Positions 1 through 6,599 of a stretch of 13,051 bases of DNA are shown in pieces. Both the position numbers and the translations under genes were made by a program. Source of the stretch: Chloroflexota bacterium (GTDB taxonomy: Bacteria > Chloroflexota > Anaerolineae > J102); contig PIVW01000123.1 in the NCBI GenBank assembly GCA_003353825.1, forward strand, positions 1 through 13,051. The letters run 5' to 3'. Positions within the stretch are counted from its first letter, which is position 1, and each line of letters begins with the position of its first letter. The notes under the pieces are model-generated. The model was not told the origin of the DNA. It ran no database searches and saw nothing but the letters and a program-made list of their open reading frames with translations.

Positions 1-1
1 G

Positions 2-114
2 AACTCTGGAAAACTTTTTTGAGCTATTTTTTACCCCCGTTTACACAGGTGAGAACGAGCAAAACCCCCCTGTATATAGGGGTGCGAACAGCCGTTTTAG
101 ACTTTTCCAGAGTT
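2..114. repeat. 12-bp perfect inverted repeat, arms 2-13 and 103-114
   Basis: The left arm AACTCTGGAAAA (2-13) is matched exactly by its reverse complement TTTTCCAGAGTT (103-114). The pairing stops at both flanks, so it is exactly 12 bp, enclosing 89 bp. Nine bases of the right arm (TCCAGAGTT) recur at 615-623. The role is unknown: it could be a transposon end, a recombinase or replication site, or chance structure in an AT-rich stretch. Confidence 0.45.
33..93. repeat. Imperfect direct repeat of about 28-30 bp
   Basis: Two adjacent units, 33-60 and 64-93, both begin with ACCCCC, continue through a T/A-rich middle to AGG and end with a GAAC-containing segment. They differ by a few substitutions and small indels. 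They lie inside the 2-114 inverted pair. Such iterated units could be protein-binding sites of a mobile element, but nothing here shows that directly. Confidence 0.3.
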
Positions 115-310
115 TTCAGTATGTTACCTCACTCAAAAGATTAGGTTATAGTATTGTATCACCGTGATGATCGACATACAATGACAGGATTCTTGCTCCA
201 ACCAGGCATACGTCCGCTACAGCGACTCAGTTGTCCATATATCGGGTGGCATTTGCAGCCGAGTTGCTTTTCTTGAGGGGAGGGACGGGCTTTTGGCTGT
301 CTCATCTCGA

Positions 311-571
311 TTAGAGTTTTCCTCGATAAGTCGAAGACCAGCCAAAGAGCGCTCGCCATTTCTGTGATGGATTGAAGCGAAATACCCAACTATCCCGCTC
401 TTCGCGCACATAGAAGCTGCCGAAGTCGCGGAGGGTTACAGGCTGACCTTGTTTGAGCGACTGCTATATCTCGTCCAGAAACGCATCAACCACAATGGTA
501 GCCGTTTTGGAATCGACACCGGCGCGTTGGCTGGTGGTCTGGATTAGGGTCTTTTGGGTGAGTTTGCTCAT
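311..571 (-). pseudogene. HU/IHF-family DNA-binding protein gene interrupted by an in-frame TAG
   Basis: Reading the minus strand from ATG 571 gives a protein starting MSKLTQKTLIQ and continuing through DAFLDEI, then TAG at 464-466 (codon 36). The same frame goes on with QSLKQGQPVTLRDFGSF and an arm ending in FGWSSTYRGKL, stopping at 311-313. The first half matches the helical dimerisation part of HU/IHF proteins (compare the usual DAFLEEI..LKKGE), and LRDFGSF is the family's LxGFGxF signature. The intact product would be about 86 residues, close to HU (about 90), with a short C-terminal arm. The TAG falls where HU usually has a lysine, so one AAG-to-TAG change would explain it. No good Shine-Dalgarno precedes the ATG. 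Most likely a recently inactivated gene; amber read-through or a sequencing error are alternatives. HU-like genes are common on integrated elements, fitting the adjacent tRNA. Confidence 0.72.
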
Positions 572-676
572 GAATGATGCGGCTGTCTGTCAAGTGCACT
601 TCCTCACGGATTTGTCCAGAGTTCCAGCCCGCCTTTATAGGGTGATTACACCCACTCGAACACGCCTGCACGCGTA

Positions 677-751
677 CGCCCCCGGCAGGACTCGAACCTG
701 CGACGCAAGGTTTAGGAAACCTTCGCTCTATCCTCTGAGATCGAGGAGGGC
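677..751 (-). tRNA. tRNA-Arg(CCU)-like gene with degenerate 5' arm
   Basis: The minus strand folds as a tRNA. The anticodon stem AAGGT/ACCTT encloses loop TTCCTAA, giving anticodon CCU (Arg). The T arm is GCAGG-TTCGAGT-CCTGC, and the 3' acceptor strand GGGGGC pairs with 5' GCCCTC, allowing one G-U. The middle and 3' parts look canonical. The 5' part is not: between the acceptor and the D loop the sequence is longer than usual, the seventh acceptor pair is lost (C-C) and one D-stem pair is mismatched. No CCA is encoded. Either this is a functional but unusual tRNA, or a decayed copy whose 3' portion was kept as an integration site while the 5' portion was altered by recombination. The strand, end coordinates and anticodon are clear; functionality is not. 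Confidence 0.65.
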
Positions 752-915
752 TAAATATACAATATATAGTATTTTTGTGAATGCGAACCACTATATGCAG
801 TAGTATGAAAGAATGACTGCGCATAACATTTAAGGTGAAATCTTCGATTAGTCTGGGTCGAAATGTGGCGTATTAAGCCTCCTTGGGCACACGGTGAGAG
901 CAAACTTAATCGGAC
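752..915. other. Intergenic gap between tRNA-like gene and brxL
   Basis: The first part (752-780) is strongly AT-rich and could hold the minus-strand promoter of the tRNA-like gene: a TATATT-like box lies about ten bases upstream of its 5' end. No convincing hairpin with a T-run follows the brxL stop at 916, so no terminator is called. Confidence 0.35.
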
Positions 916-2973
916 CTACAGTAACGTTTCGTCTACACGCAAATAAGTCACCTCAAACCCCTTGCATGCCCTGAACTGCTGCAAACGATTGGAGAATGCA
1001 AAGGCGTCGTTCATCTCGTAGTGCTGGAAGATATCAAGGCCACGATCAAGTGATATCTTCCAACCGGTGTCGGTGACGATGTGGCGGGCGTGGATGGCGC
1101 CATAGTCAACTAACTCCCAGGCAAAGTGGATGCCGATCGCCATACTCGATGCCTGCATCTGCTCGAAATAGCTGCTTTGATCGTAACCTTTGAAGTCGTC
1201 CTCGGTGGTTATCAGATGCACAGAGACTTCTTCATCCTCTGGTCTTTGATTGACGATGGTCTCAAGCAGTTCCATCAAATTGCGCGCCTGGTAGAACATG
1301 CGGATGTAGGGGTCAGTGATGACGATCTTGGTAGCCCCCCTCAAGTAGGGTCCAAAGAGATGGTCGAAAGACACACCACGTTGATTCTCCTGAAAAACAA
1401 GGTGTCCCTCCTTCAGTATCTCTTCCTCAGCAAGGGGTTTCTCTGTCAGCGGTACCGCTTCGAGTGCCTGCTCTGATTCACGATTTTCCTCTGCTGACGC
1501 ACCGCTATCACCATAGAGACGGGGATAGGTCTCTTGCTCCAATGTTTTGACCATCTGAATCGTGCCGGTCCCGTTTCGATAGCCAAAGCGTACGGGGGTG
1601 TACGTCGAATCAATACGCATGAGTTGATCTTTGACGCGCTTTCGACCCTCGATAGCGAAACGCAACAGTTCCTCCATCTCGCCCGGGGTCGCTTCTTTGT
1701 GTGGATAAAGGATCTTCATCAGGCCGGAGAAAGTCTTCTCGATGCCGGTACGGTCTCGGGTTGAGATGTCTTCCAGTAATTCGAATTGCTCGCTGTAGAG
1801 TTGCGAATAGTCGTGATCACGCATGTTGCGCAGTATCTCCGCCAAGTAATCGACGACGAATCCGTAGCCATCGGAGAACATCTCTCCACGGATGATGTCC
1901 ACTTCCCAGCCCGGAATGTAGAAATGAAGGCGATCCAGGAAGGCTGAGTCATAATACTGCTCGGGAAGTTCTTCGAAGAGATCGCTGTGCCTGAGCATGT
2001 AGGGCAGGGTATGTTGGGTATTGCCCACGAACGCCATCGATGCCTCCGCACCCAATGTCTCGATGCCCCGGGAAAAGGACTTGTTGGCAAGGTAGTTTTT
2101 GAGGATATCGACGAGGGCTTTGTTGGCGCGTTTCTTCTTGCCTGCGAATTCGTCGAATGCCACCGTGTCCCAGTAGCCAACGAGACCGATCTTGCCGGTA
2201 GAGTTGTTGACAAAGAGCTTGGCCACCGTCACTTCGCCACCGGAAATAAGGATACCATGAGGGGAGAACTCGGAGTAGATGTGAGATTTGCCGGTGCCTT
2301 TAGGGCCGAGCTCAATCAGGTTGTAGTTACGTTCACAGTAGGGGATCAGGCGCACCATCTGTAAGAGTTTGCTGCGGCGCCCAAACATCTCGGGATTGAA
2401 ACCGATGCTCTGCATCAGCAGGTCGATCCAGTCCTCGGTCGTGAATTGGCGACGGGCAGCAAGATAGCTATCAAAATCGAAGTGAGAAAGTTGAATCGGT
2501 TTGATGGTATCGAGGAGCCAGGGGCTGATGTTTTTGTCTTCCGTGTATTCATACTCCAGATCGGCGATGCACCACACCCCACTGACCAGCAGCTTAGGAT
2601 GGCGCTTGACCGTGTCAGGATTGACCAACACCTGCTTGACGCCCAGATTGCTAAATGTGGCTTCGTAGACATCCCGCTTGTCGTTCAGGGCCACACTGAC
2701 CGTGTCGATCACTTTATGGCGGCCTCGCTCCCGGATCACAGACCGCACCAGACCCGCTTCGTTGCGATGCACATAGTGTTTGCGCAATATCTCCTTCACG
2801 GTCTCGACACCGGACTGGATGCTGGCCTCGTCCGAGGTGGCGCAATATCGCCCTAGGAGATATTCGAGCACATAGGAGGGCACGATGGCGTTGCCCTTAA
2901 CCAGCTTTACCAGATCTTTGCGCACGACCAGTCCTGAGAACTGTTCGTTAATTTTCTGATCGAGTTCGTTCAT
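916..2973 (-). CDS. brxL: BrxL, BREX-1 AAA+ ATPase, with a MITD1-like C-terminal domain
   Basis: BrxL of BREX type 1, 685 residues from ATG 2973. An in-frame TTG seven codons earlier (2994) is unlikely to be the start: it overlaps the pglZ end, while MNELDQKINEQFSG is the usual BrxL N-terminus and GGTAGGG lies about ten bases before the ATG. Visible motifs are Walker A GPKGTGKS (about 223-230, K229) and Walker B with D274-E275. BrxL is the AAA+ component of BREX, related in fold to MCM-like ring ATPases, and binds DNA in characterised systems. Canonical BrxL ends in a Lon-like domain. Here the last 150 residues (about 536-685) instead carry ITDPYIR, HLIT, IHARHIVTDTGWKI and RGLDIFQ, the pattern of the phospholipase-D-like MIT C-terminal domain of MITD1. 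The middle (about 480-535) is a Glu-rich linker. It is the last gene of the locus, 10 bases after pglZ, and probably cotranscribed with it. Confidence 0.93.
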   Translation of the reverse strand: MNELDQKINEQFSGLVVRKDLVKLVKGNAIVPSYVLEYLLGRYCATSDEASIQSGVETVKEILRKHYVHRNEAGLVRSVIRERGRHKVIDTVSVALNDKRDVYEATFSNLGVKQVLVNPDTVKRHPKLLVSGVWCIADLEYEYTEDKNISPWLLDTIKPIQLSHFDFDSYLAARRQFTTEDWIDLLMQSIGFNPEMFGRRSKLLQMVRLIPYCERNYNLIELGPKGTGKSHIYSEFSPHGILISGGEVTVAKLFVNNSTGKIGLVGYWDTVAFDEFAGKKKRANKALVDILKNYLANKSFSRGIETLGAEASMAFVGNTQHTLPYMLRHSDLFEELPEQYYDSAFLDRLHFYIPGWEVDIIRGEMFSDGYGFVVDYLAEILRNMRDHDYSQLYSEQFELLEDISTRDRTGIEKTFSGLMKILYPHKEATPGEMEELLRFAIEGRKRVKDQLMRIDSTYTPVRFGYRNGTGTIQMVKTLEQETYPRLYGDSGASAEENRESEQALEAVPLTEKPLAEEEILKEGHLVFQENQRGVSFDHLFGPYLRGATKIVITDPYIRMFYQARNLMELLETIVNQRPEDEEVSVHLITTEDDFKGYDQSSYFEQMQASSMAIGIHFAWELVDYGAIHARHIVTDTGWKISLDRGLDIFQHYEMNDAFAFSNRLQQFRACKGFEVTYLRVDETLL

Positions 2974-2983
2974 AGTTATAGCC

Positions 2984-5473
2984 CTACCAGTCAAAATCGC
3001 TGGTGAAAGAACGCCTCAACAAATAGAGGGCCGATTTGTATTCACGATAATGTGATGTGTCTGCCACACGCTGTTCCAGACGTAGAATCACATCCTGGTT
3101 ATTTGCTTCATCCGCGTGACGGGTGAAGACAAACTGTACTGGTGATTCTCGGTCGCGTGCATTGTCCGAAGTGAAGTCAAAGGTGAGTTCGTGTTGGTCG
3201 GAGATCAGGTCACCTGCCTGGGTGTAGATCCCTGCCCGGAGTGAGCGAGGTTGTAGCTTGGCAGACACCGGCTTGGTCTGATAGAAGGCAACGGTTAGTT
3301 GCCCGGTTGTGATGGTCGAGGTTGAGCCACGCAGGATGTCGACATCCACGAAACTGACGTCGCTCTGGCGTTTTTTGTTGATTTGCAGAATGGGAATGAC
3401 CACTTCTTGCAGAGTCGCACCGCCATGGACGTAGCGGCTGCCGGCGCCACTAACGCGTAGGCGATTGATGGACTTGGGAATGAGCATCTCCACATCCCCT
3501 GTCAGTCCCACATCTCCGGCCACGAACTTCTTGAAGCTTGTGGTTTCAATCAGCCCAGATCCCAGCACATAGCGACGATTGTGAGTTACGATTTCTTCGC
3601 CCTTGGATGCGTCACTGGCGAAGTCACTTTCGTCAAGAGGACGATCTTGATAGATAAAGCCGTGGTCTGCGGTCACCAGCATGTTGCTGACATTGGCATT
3701 GGCCAACCTCTTGATGATCTTGACTAATTCATCCAGAGTGGCCTCCACAGCCTCAAACACCCGCTCTTCCGAGTCCCGTTTGTCGCCCACGGCATCGATG
3801 CGGTTGTGGTAAACATAGACCACATCATGGTCACGCATGAGCGCCCGACTCTCGTCACGGCTCATCTGAAGTAGGTTTTTCGCCTGGAGGGCTGTAGCTC
3901 GTTCTGGCAACGCCTGTCCCAGGATTTTTTTGCGGTTTTCTGTCCCCTGTGTGTTGTTTCCGTCGACAAGCACTTTGCCATCAGTATGGAGCGTCAACGT
4001 TTCGTGCGGGAGCAGGGCTGCCATGCCCAGTTGCGTGAAACTTGGTAACACCGTGATCGCCGGTTCCAGTTTGGCATCATAGCGGTCTTCCTGACGGATG
4101 AGCCCTAGCAGTTCCTCACCAACTTCGTAGCGCATGGCGTCAGAGATGATCACAAAGACCTTGTTATTCTTTTGCAGGAATGGATGCACATGCAATGCGT
4201 AGAAATCCTGTTGTTGGCGGATATCTTTTGCCCTCCAGCGCTCGCTGGCGTCAACCTGAGCTTGCCAGTTGTTATTGAGCTGCAGCAGGAAATGATTGGT
4301 GTACAGATTCTCTACCTGATCGGATAACGGTTCCAGCAGGGTGGTCAGACCCGACTGCCGGGTGTGATAAACGTACTTGCGATAGAGCTGGTCCAAGGCA
4401 TACCAGACCCGGCTATACTGGCCAATGCCATCGGCCAGGGAGTGCATGGAGAGGTCAATCCGATCGAGGCGCTGCATGAATTCGGATGCAAAACCAATGG
4501 CCTCGTAAGGATGCTGGTAGCGGTTATACCAATGTGTCTGGCGGCGCTGGCGGATGATCTTGGCGCACTCGCCTGCGGGCAGGGTGCGACCAGCCACGCC
4601 ACGCACCAGGTCGCTGAGGATCTTGCGGTCGATGATTTCGAAGTAGTCCAGGTCGATGAGGGTGCGATAGTCACGCTGTTCGAGGTCCTTCGTGATGTTG
4701 AGGATGTCCGCACATGCCGCTGACAGGGTCTCGAAGGCATGCACATGACGGACACTATCTTTCCAGCGCTTGAGGAACACCAGGGCGTCCTGGGTGAGGT
4801 GATGCGGCCCGTCCAGGCCCATAGCATAGCAGGACTTGAACAATTCGATACTGAAATCACGGATGCTGGGCGCGCCCGAACTGTAGCCGTAAGCGCGTTC
4901 AAGCTGCTTCCACAAAAAGCCATCCAGTTCGGCGCGCTGGATCAGTCTGAACTTCTCATCCTTGTCGTCGGCTAACTCTGCCAGCAGGCTCTCCATGATC
5001 TCGTCGAGGTGAGGATCGCTGCGCGCGCAAACAGCCAACATTTTCATGCGGATACCGGTCGCAGTGTCATCCCTCTTCAACAGTGATTTCAGATCTTTTC
5101 GCCTGCTGGCGGCACGGAAGAATTCGGCGTGCGGAGCGACGACATCAGTAAACTCATATGCCAGACCTAATTCGCTCAACCATAAAGCCACCTGGTCAGC
5201 CCGGAACTCGCCCTGAGCCAGTTGCACATCCAACAACCAGTTCTCCAGGTCGGGTGGGGCTGGACCGTCATGGTAGAGCAGGAACTTCTGGTGGGGTTCA
5301 GCGCGCAGGATGCGATACTTGACGCCGAACTGGTTGTTAGCAAGCACGATTTTTTCGATGCCGGTCAGGTCGAGACTCTCGAACTCGGCGAACAGTTCCC
5401 GCTTCGTGTCGTACCAGAAGATGATACGATGGCGGTCGAAAAGGCGGGTGAGGGCTTGGGCGATTTGAGTCAT
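2984..5473 (-). CDS. pglZ: PglZ, BREX-1 alkaline-phosphatase-superfamily protein
   Basis: PglZ, 829 residues, a core BREX component needed for host methylation and phage exclusion in studied systems. The N-terminus (LTRLFDRHRIIFWYD) and the C-terminal FDW are typical of BREX-1 PglZ, and the length fits the family. Two metal-site motifs of the alkaline phosphatase fold are present: ISDAMRYE with D445, and TADHGF with D603-H604. The PglZ domain therefore spans roughly 430-730, with a helical N-terminal half and a beta-rich C-terminal part. The start at 5473 has only a weak ribosome-binding site. In the canonical order pglX would directly precede it; here more than 2.7 kb of toxin-antitoxin genes and a pglZ relic intervene, so pglZ-brxL probably use a local promoter (candidate at 5542-5569). 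The first 57 codons are about 74% identical in protein to the relic at 6402-6599. Confidence 0.95.
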   Translation of the reverse strand: MTQIAQALTRLFDRHRIIFWYDTKRELFAEFESLDLTGIEKIVLANNQFGVKYRILRAEPHQKFLLYHDGPAPPDLENWLLDVQLAQGEFRADQVALWLSELGLAYEFTDVVAPHAEFFRAASRRKDLKSLLKRDDTATGIRMKMLAVCARSDPHLDEIMESLLAELADDKDEKFRLIQRAELDGFLWKQLERAYGYSSGAPSIRDFSIELFKSCYAMGLDGPHHLTQDALVFLKRWKDSVRHVHAFETLSAACADILNITKDLEQRDYRTLIDLDYFEIIDRKILSDLVRGVAGRTLPAGECAKIIRQRRQTHWYNRYQHPYEAIGFASEFMQRLDRIDLSMHSLADGIGQYSRVWYALDQLYRKYVYHTRQSGLTTLLEPLSDQVENLYTNHFLLQLNNNWQAQVDASERWRAKDIRQQQDFYALHVHPFLQKNNKVFVIISDAMRYEVGEELLGLIRQEDRYDAKLEPAITVLPSFTQLGMAALLPHETLTLHTDGKVLVDGNNTQGTENRKKILGQALPERATALQAKNLLQMSRDESRALMRDHDVVYVYHNRIDAVGDKRDSEERVFEAVEATLDELVKIIKRLANANVSNMLVTADHGFIYQDRPLDESDFASDASKGEEIVTHNRRYVLGSGLIETTSFKKFVAGDVGLTGDVEMLIPKSINRLRVSGAGSRYVHGGATLQEVVIPILQINKKRQSDVSFVDVDILRGSTSTITTGQLTVAFYQTKPVSAKLQPRSLRAGIYTQAGDLISDQHELTFDFTSDNARDRESPVQFVFTRHADEANNQDVILRLEQRVADTSHYREYKSALYLLRRSFTSDFDW
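5401..5454. repeat. 54-bp perfect direct repeat, copy 1 (in pglZ 5' end)
   Basis: This stretch, coding for part of the first 25 residues of pglZ (DRHRIIFWYDTK region), is identical over 54 bases to 6527-6580 in the truncated pglZ copy. The next bases on both sides differ. The two copies are in direct orientation, 1,126 bp apart, and bracket the UPF0175/DUF3368 pair. Recombination between them would delete that pair and restore a chimeric pglZ. Confidence 0.9.
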
Positions 5474-5541
5474 CTGTTTGTTTTTGGGAGTCGGAGGTCA
5501 GCGACAGCGTCTGGACTCGAAAAAGAAAGGTGTTCTGATCA

Positions 5542-5569
5542 AAATAGCGAGTAGATGCGTGGCGTCAAG
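5542..5569 (-). promoter_or_regulatory. Candidate sigma70-type promoter for pglZ-brxL
   Basis: On the minus strand TTGACG (5569-5564) is followed after 16 bases by TATTTT (5547-5542), roughly 70 bases upstream of the pglZ start. It is the best match in the divergent gap between pglZ and the plus-strand antitoxin gene. pglZ needs such a promoter because the inserted genes separate it from pglX. Called by eye; the -10 box is weak. Confidence 0.4.
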
Positions 5570-5596
5570 CGCATTGTAGGCAGTCTGATAGGAAAC

Positions 5597-5625
5597 CTAG
5601 CTGTATTCATGCTAGAATAGCGCTA
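5597..5625 (+). promoter_or_regulatory. Extended -10 promoter and small palindrome before the UPF0175 gene
   Basis: TGCTAGAAT (5610-5618) is an extended -10 element; its expected start site falls at or next to the ATG at 5625, so the message may be leaderless. It is overlapped by the inverted repeat CTAGC (5597-5601) / GCTAG (5611-5615), a plausible operator for autoregulation by the antitoxin. I see no good -35 box and no Shine-Dalgarno. Confidence 0.4.
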
Positions 5626-5885
5626 TGATGGATACGGTTCAACTAACGATGGAACTACCACGTGATGTTTTTTCGGCGCTTCGTCAGGAGCCTGAGCAGT
5701 TTCTGCTTGAAATGCGATTGGCGGCGGCGATTAAGTGGTATGAAACTGAACAGATCTCACAGGCCAAAGCGGCTGAGATAGCCGGATTATCGCGTAGCGA
5801 ATTCCTTACAGCCCTGGACCGCTTCGCTGTGACGCCTTTCCAGGTCACAGCCGCCGATCTGCTGCGGGAAGCGGGCGATGCCTGA
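5625..5885 (+). CDS. UPF0175-family antitoxin
   Basis: Small protein of 86 residues of the UPF0175 family, members of which are paired with DUF3368 PIN toxins. Visible features are an N-terminal beta strand (VQLTMELP), a central stretch with the family's LLEMRLAAAIKWYE segment (about 27-40), then a helix-turn-helix-like part ISQAKAAEIAGLSRSEFLTAL (about 44-64), likely used to bind its own promoter. A second ATG lies at 5628; either could be the start. It points opposite to the BREX genes and overlaps the downstream toxin gene by 8 bases (ATG 5878, TGA 5883-5885), so the two are translationally coupled. Predicted to neutralise the toxin and repress the pair. Confidence 0.85.
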   Translation: MMDTVQLTMELPRDVFSALRQEPEQFLLEMRLAAAIKWYETEQISQAKAAEIAGLSRSEFLTALDRFAVTPFQVTAADLLREAGDA

Positions 5886-6369
5886 ACGGTGGGTGGTCAA
5901 CGCTTCGCCGCTGATTGTGCTGGCGAAAATCGATAGCCTCAATCTGTTCACACAACTGGCAGAAGAGCTTGTCGTGCCGACCGCAGTCGTTGCAGAGATT
6001 GTGGCCGGTCCCAAGCAAGACCCGGCGCGCCGGTTTCTGAGCAAAGCGCCCTTTGCGACTGTCATGGTGGTCGCCGATCCCGCTGTGGTGACATGGGACC
6101 TGGGGAGCGGTGAGACTGCTGTCCTCAGCCACGCTTTCAAGCACGAAGGATGGCGAGCGGTGGTGGATGATGCGGCTGCTCGTCGCTGCGCCCATGTTCT
6201 GGACATAGCGCTGATCGGCACGCTGGGCATTATCCTGCGTGCACGTGTGGCCGGAGTGATTCCGGCGGCAACGCCTCTTCTAAGGGAGTTACAGTCAAAT
6301 GGCTTCCGCCTTAATGATGACATCATCCGCACAGCACTAAAAGACACAGTGAATGAGAGCTGGGATTAA
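5878..6369 (+). CDS. DUF3368 PIN-like toxin
   Basis: Protein of 163 residues of the DUF3368 family, PIN-fold proteins predicted to be ribonuclease toxins. The acidic-site positions visible are N8 in VVNASPLIVLAKI (many PIN proteins have Asp here, DUF3368 members often Asn), E40 in VVAEIVAGP, E79 in DLGSGETAVL and D97/D98 in VVDDAAARRCA. The C-terminal segment GTLGIILRA..G and the ELQSNGFRLNDDII helix are also typical of the family. It overlaps the UPF0175 antitoxin gene upstream by 8 bases. It is convergent with the pglZ relic, 32 bases away. The target RNA is unknown. Together the two genes form a complete, apparently intact type II toxin-antitoxin pair inserted between pglX and pglZ. Confidence 0.86.
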   Translation: MPERWVVNASPLIVLAKIDSLNLFTQLAEELVVPTAVVAEIVAGPKQDPARRFLSKAPFATVMVVADPAVVTWDLGSGETAVLSHAFKHEGWRAVVDDAAARRCAHVLDIALIGTLGIILRARVAGVIPAATPLLRELQSNGFRLNDDIIRTALKDTVNESWD

Positions 6370-6401
6370 AGGGAAACTGATCGCTGACGATCGTCGAGGG
6401 A

Positions 6402-6599
6402 TCACTTGTTGGTTAACCCTGCCACCTTGCGCAGGATGCGGTATTTGACGCCGAACTGGTTGTGGTCCAGTACGCCCTTCTGCGCGGCGGGCAGGTCGAG
6501 CGCCTCGAACTTGGCGCTCAATTCCTGCTTCGTGTCGTACCAGAAGATGATACGATGGCGGTCGAAAAGGCGGGTGAGGGTTTGGCTGATTTCATTCAT
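6402..6599 (-). pseudogene. Truncated second pglZ fused to a pglX-like 3' tail
   Basis: A 65-codon frame. The first 57 residues are the N-terminus of a PglZ (LTRLFDRHRIIFWYD..NQFGVKYRILR), about 42 of 57 identical to the full pglZ at 2984-5473. The frame then switches to KVAGLTNK and stops. That tail resembles the end of the PglX in this window (KKVAGLSK, stop 8196), and the DNA also matches over about 16 of 18 bases. So the relic looks like a junction between the start of one pglZ and the end of another pglX. Its ATG overlaps the higA stop by 8 bases, so in the ancestral arrangement a higB-higA-pglZ order was translationally coupled. A 65-residue product lacks the phosphatase-fold domain and is unlikely to work. 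The pglZ origin is certain; the pglX origin of the tail rests on a few codons. Confidence 0.85.
6527..6580. repeat. 54-bp perfect direct repeat, copy 2 (in pglZ relic)
   Basis: Identical to 5401-5454 and in the same orientation. The surrounding pglZ-like sequence is clearly more diverged (about 74% protein identity over 57 residues), so this stretch is either under strong constraint or was homogenised by gene conversion. Confidence 0.9.

Larger units (their letters stand above)
1..310. other. Gene-free left end with repeats
   Basis: I recognise no gene here. The first 115 bases carry an inverted pair and an imperfect direct repeat (listed separately). One plus-strand frame is open from the left edge to a TGA at 165-167, but it has no start codon, is only about 54 codons long and matches no family I know, so I do not call it a gene. 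The rest (about 168-310) is downstream of the HU-like pseudogene on the minus strand and shows no clear terminator or coding signal. It may be the edge of a mobile element. Confidence 0.5.

Noticed and set aside
3..167. Plus-strand frame open from the left edge to TGA 165-167
   Set aside because: About 54 codons without a start and with no recognisable family; a stretch this short is expected by chance across six frames.
2974..2994. Upstream TTG start for brxL
   Set aside because: It adds seven non-conserved residues overlapping the pglZ stop; ATG 2973 gives the standard BrxL N-terminus and has an AGGG-type ribosome-binding site.
6379..6392. GATCG-CTGA-CGATC hairpin between the convergent DUF3368 gene and the pglZ relic
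   Set aside because: Only a 5-bp stem with no T-run on either strand, so not a credible terminator.
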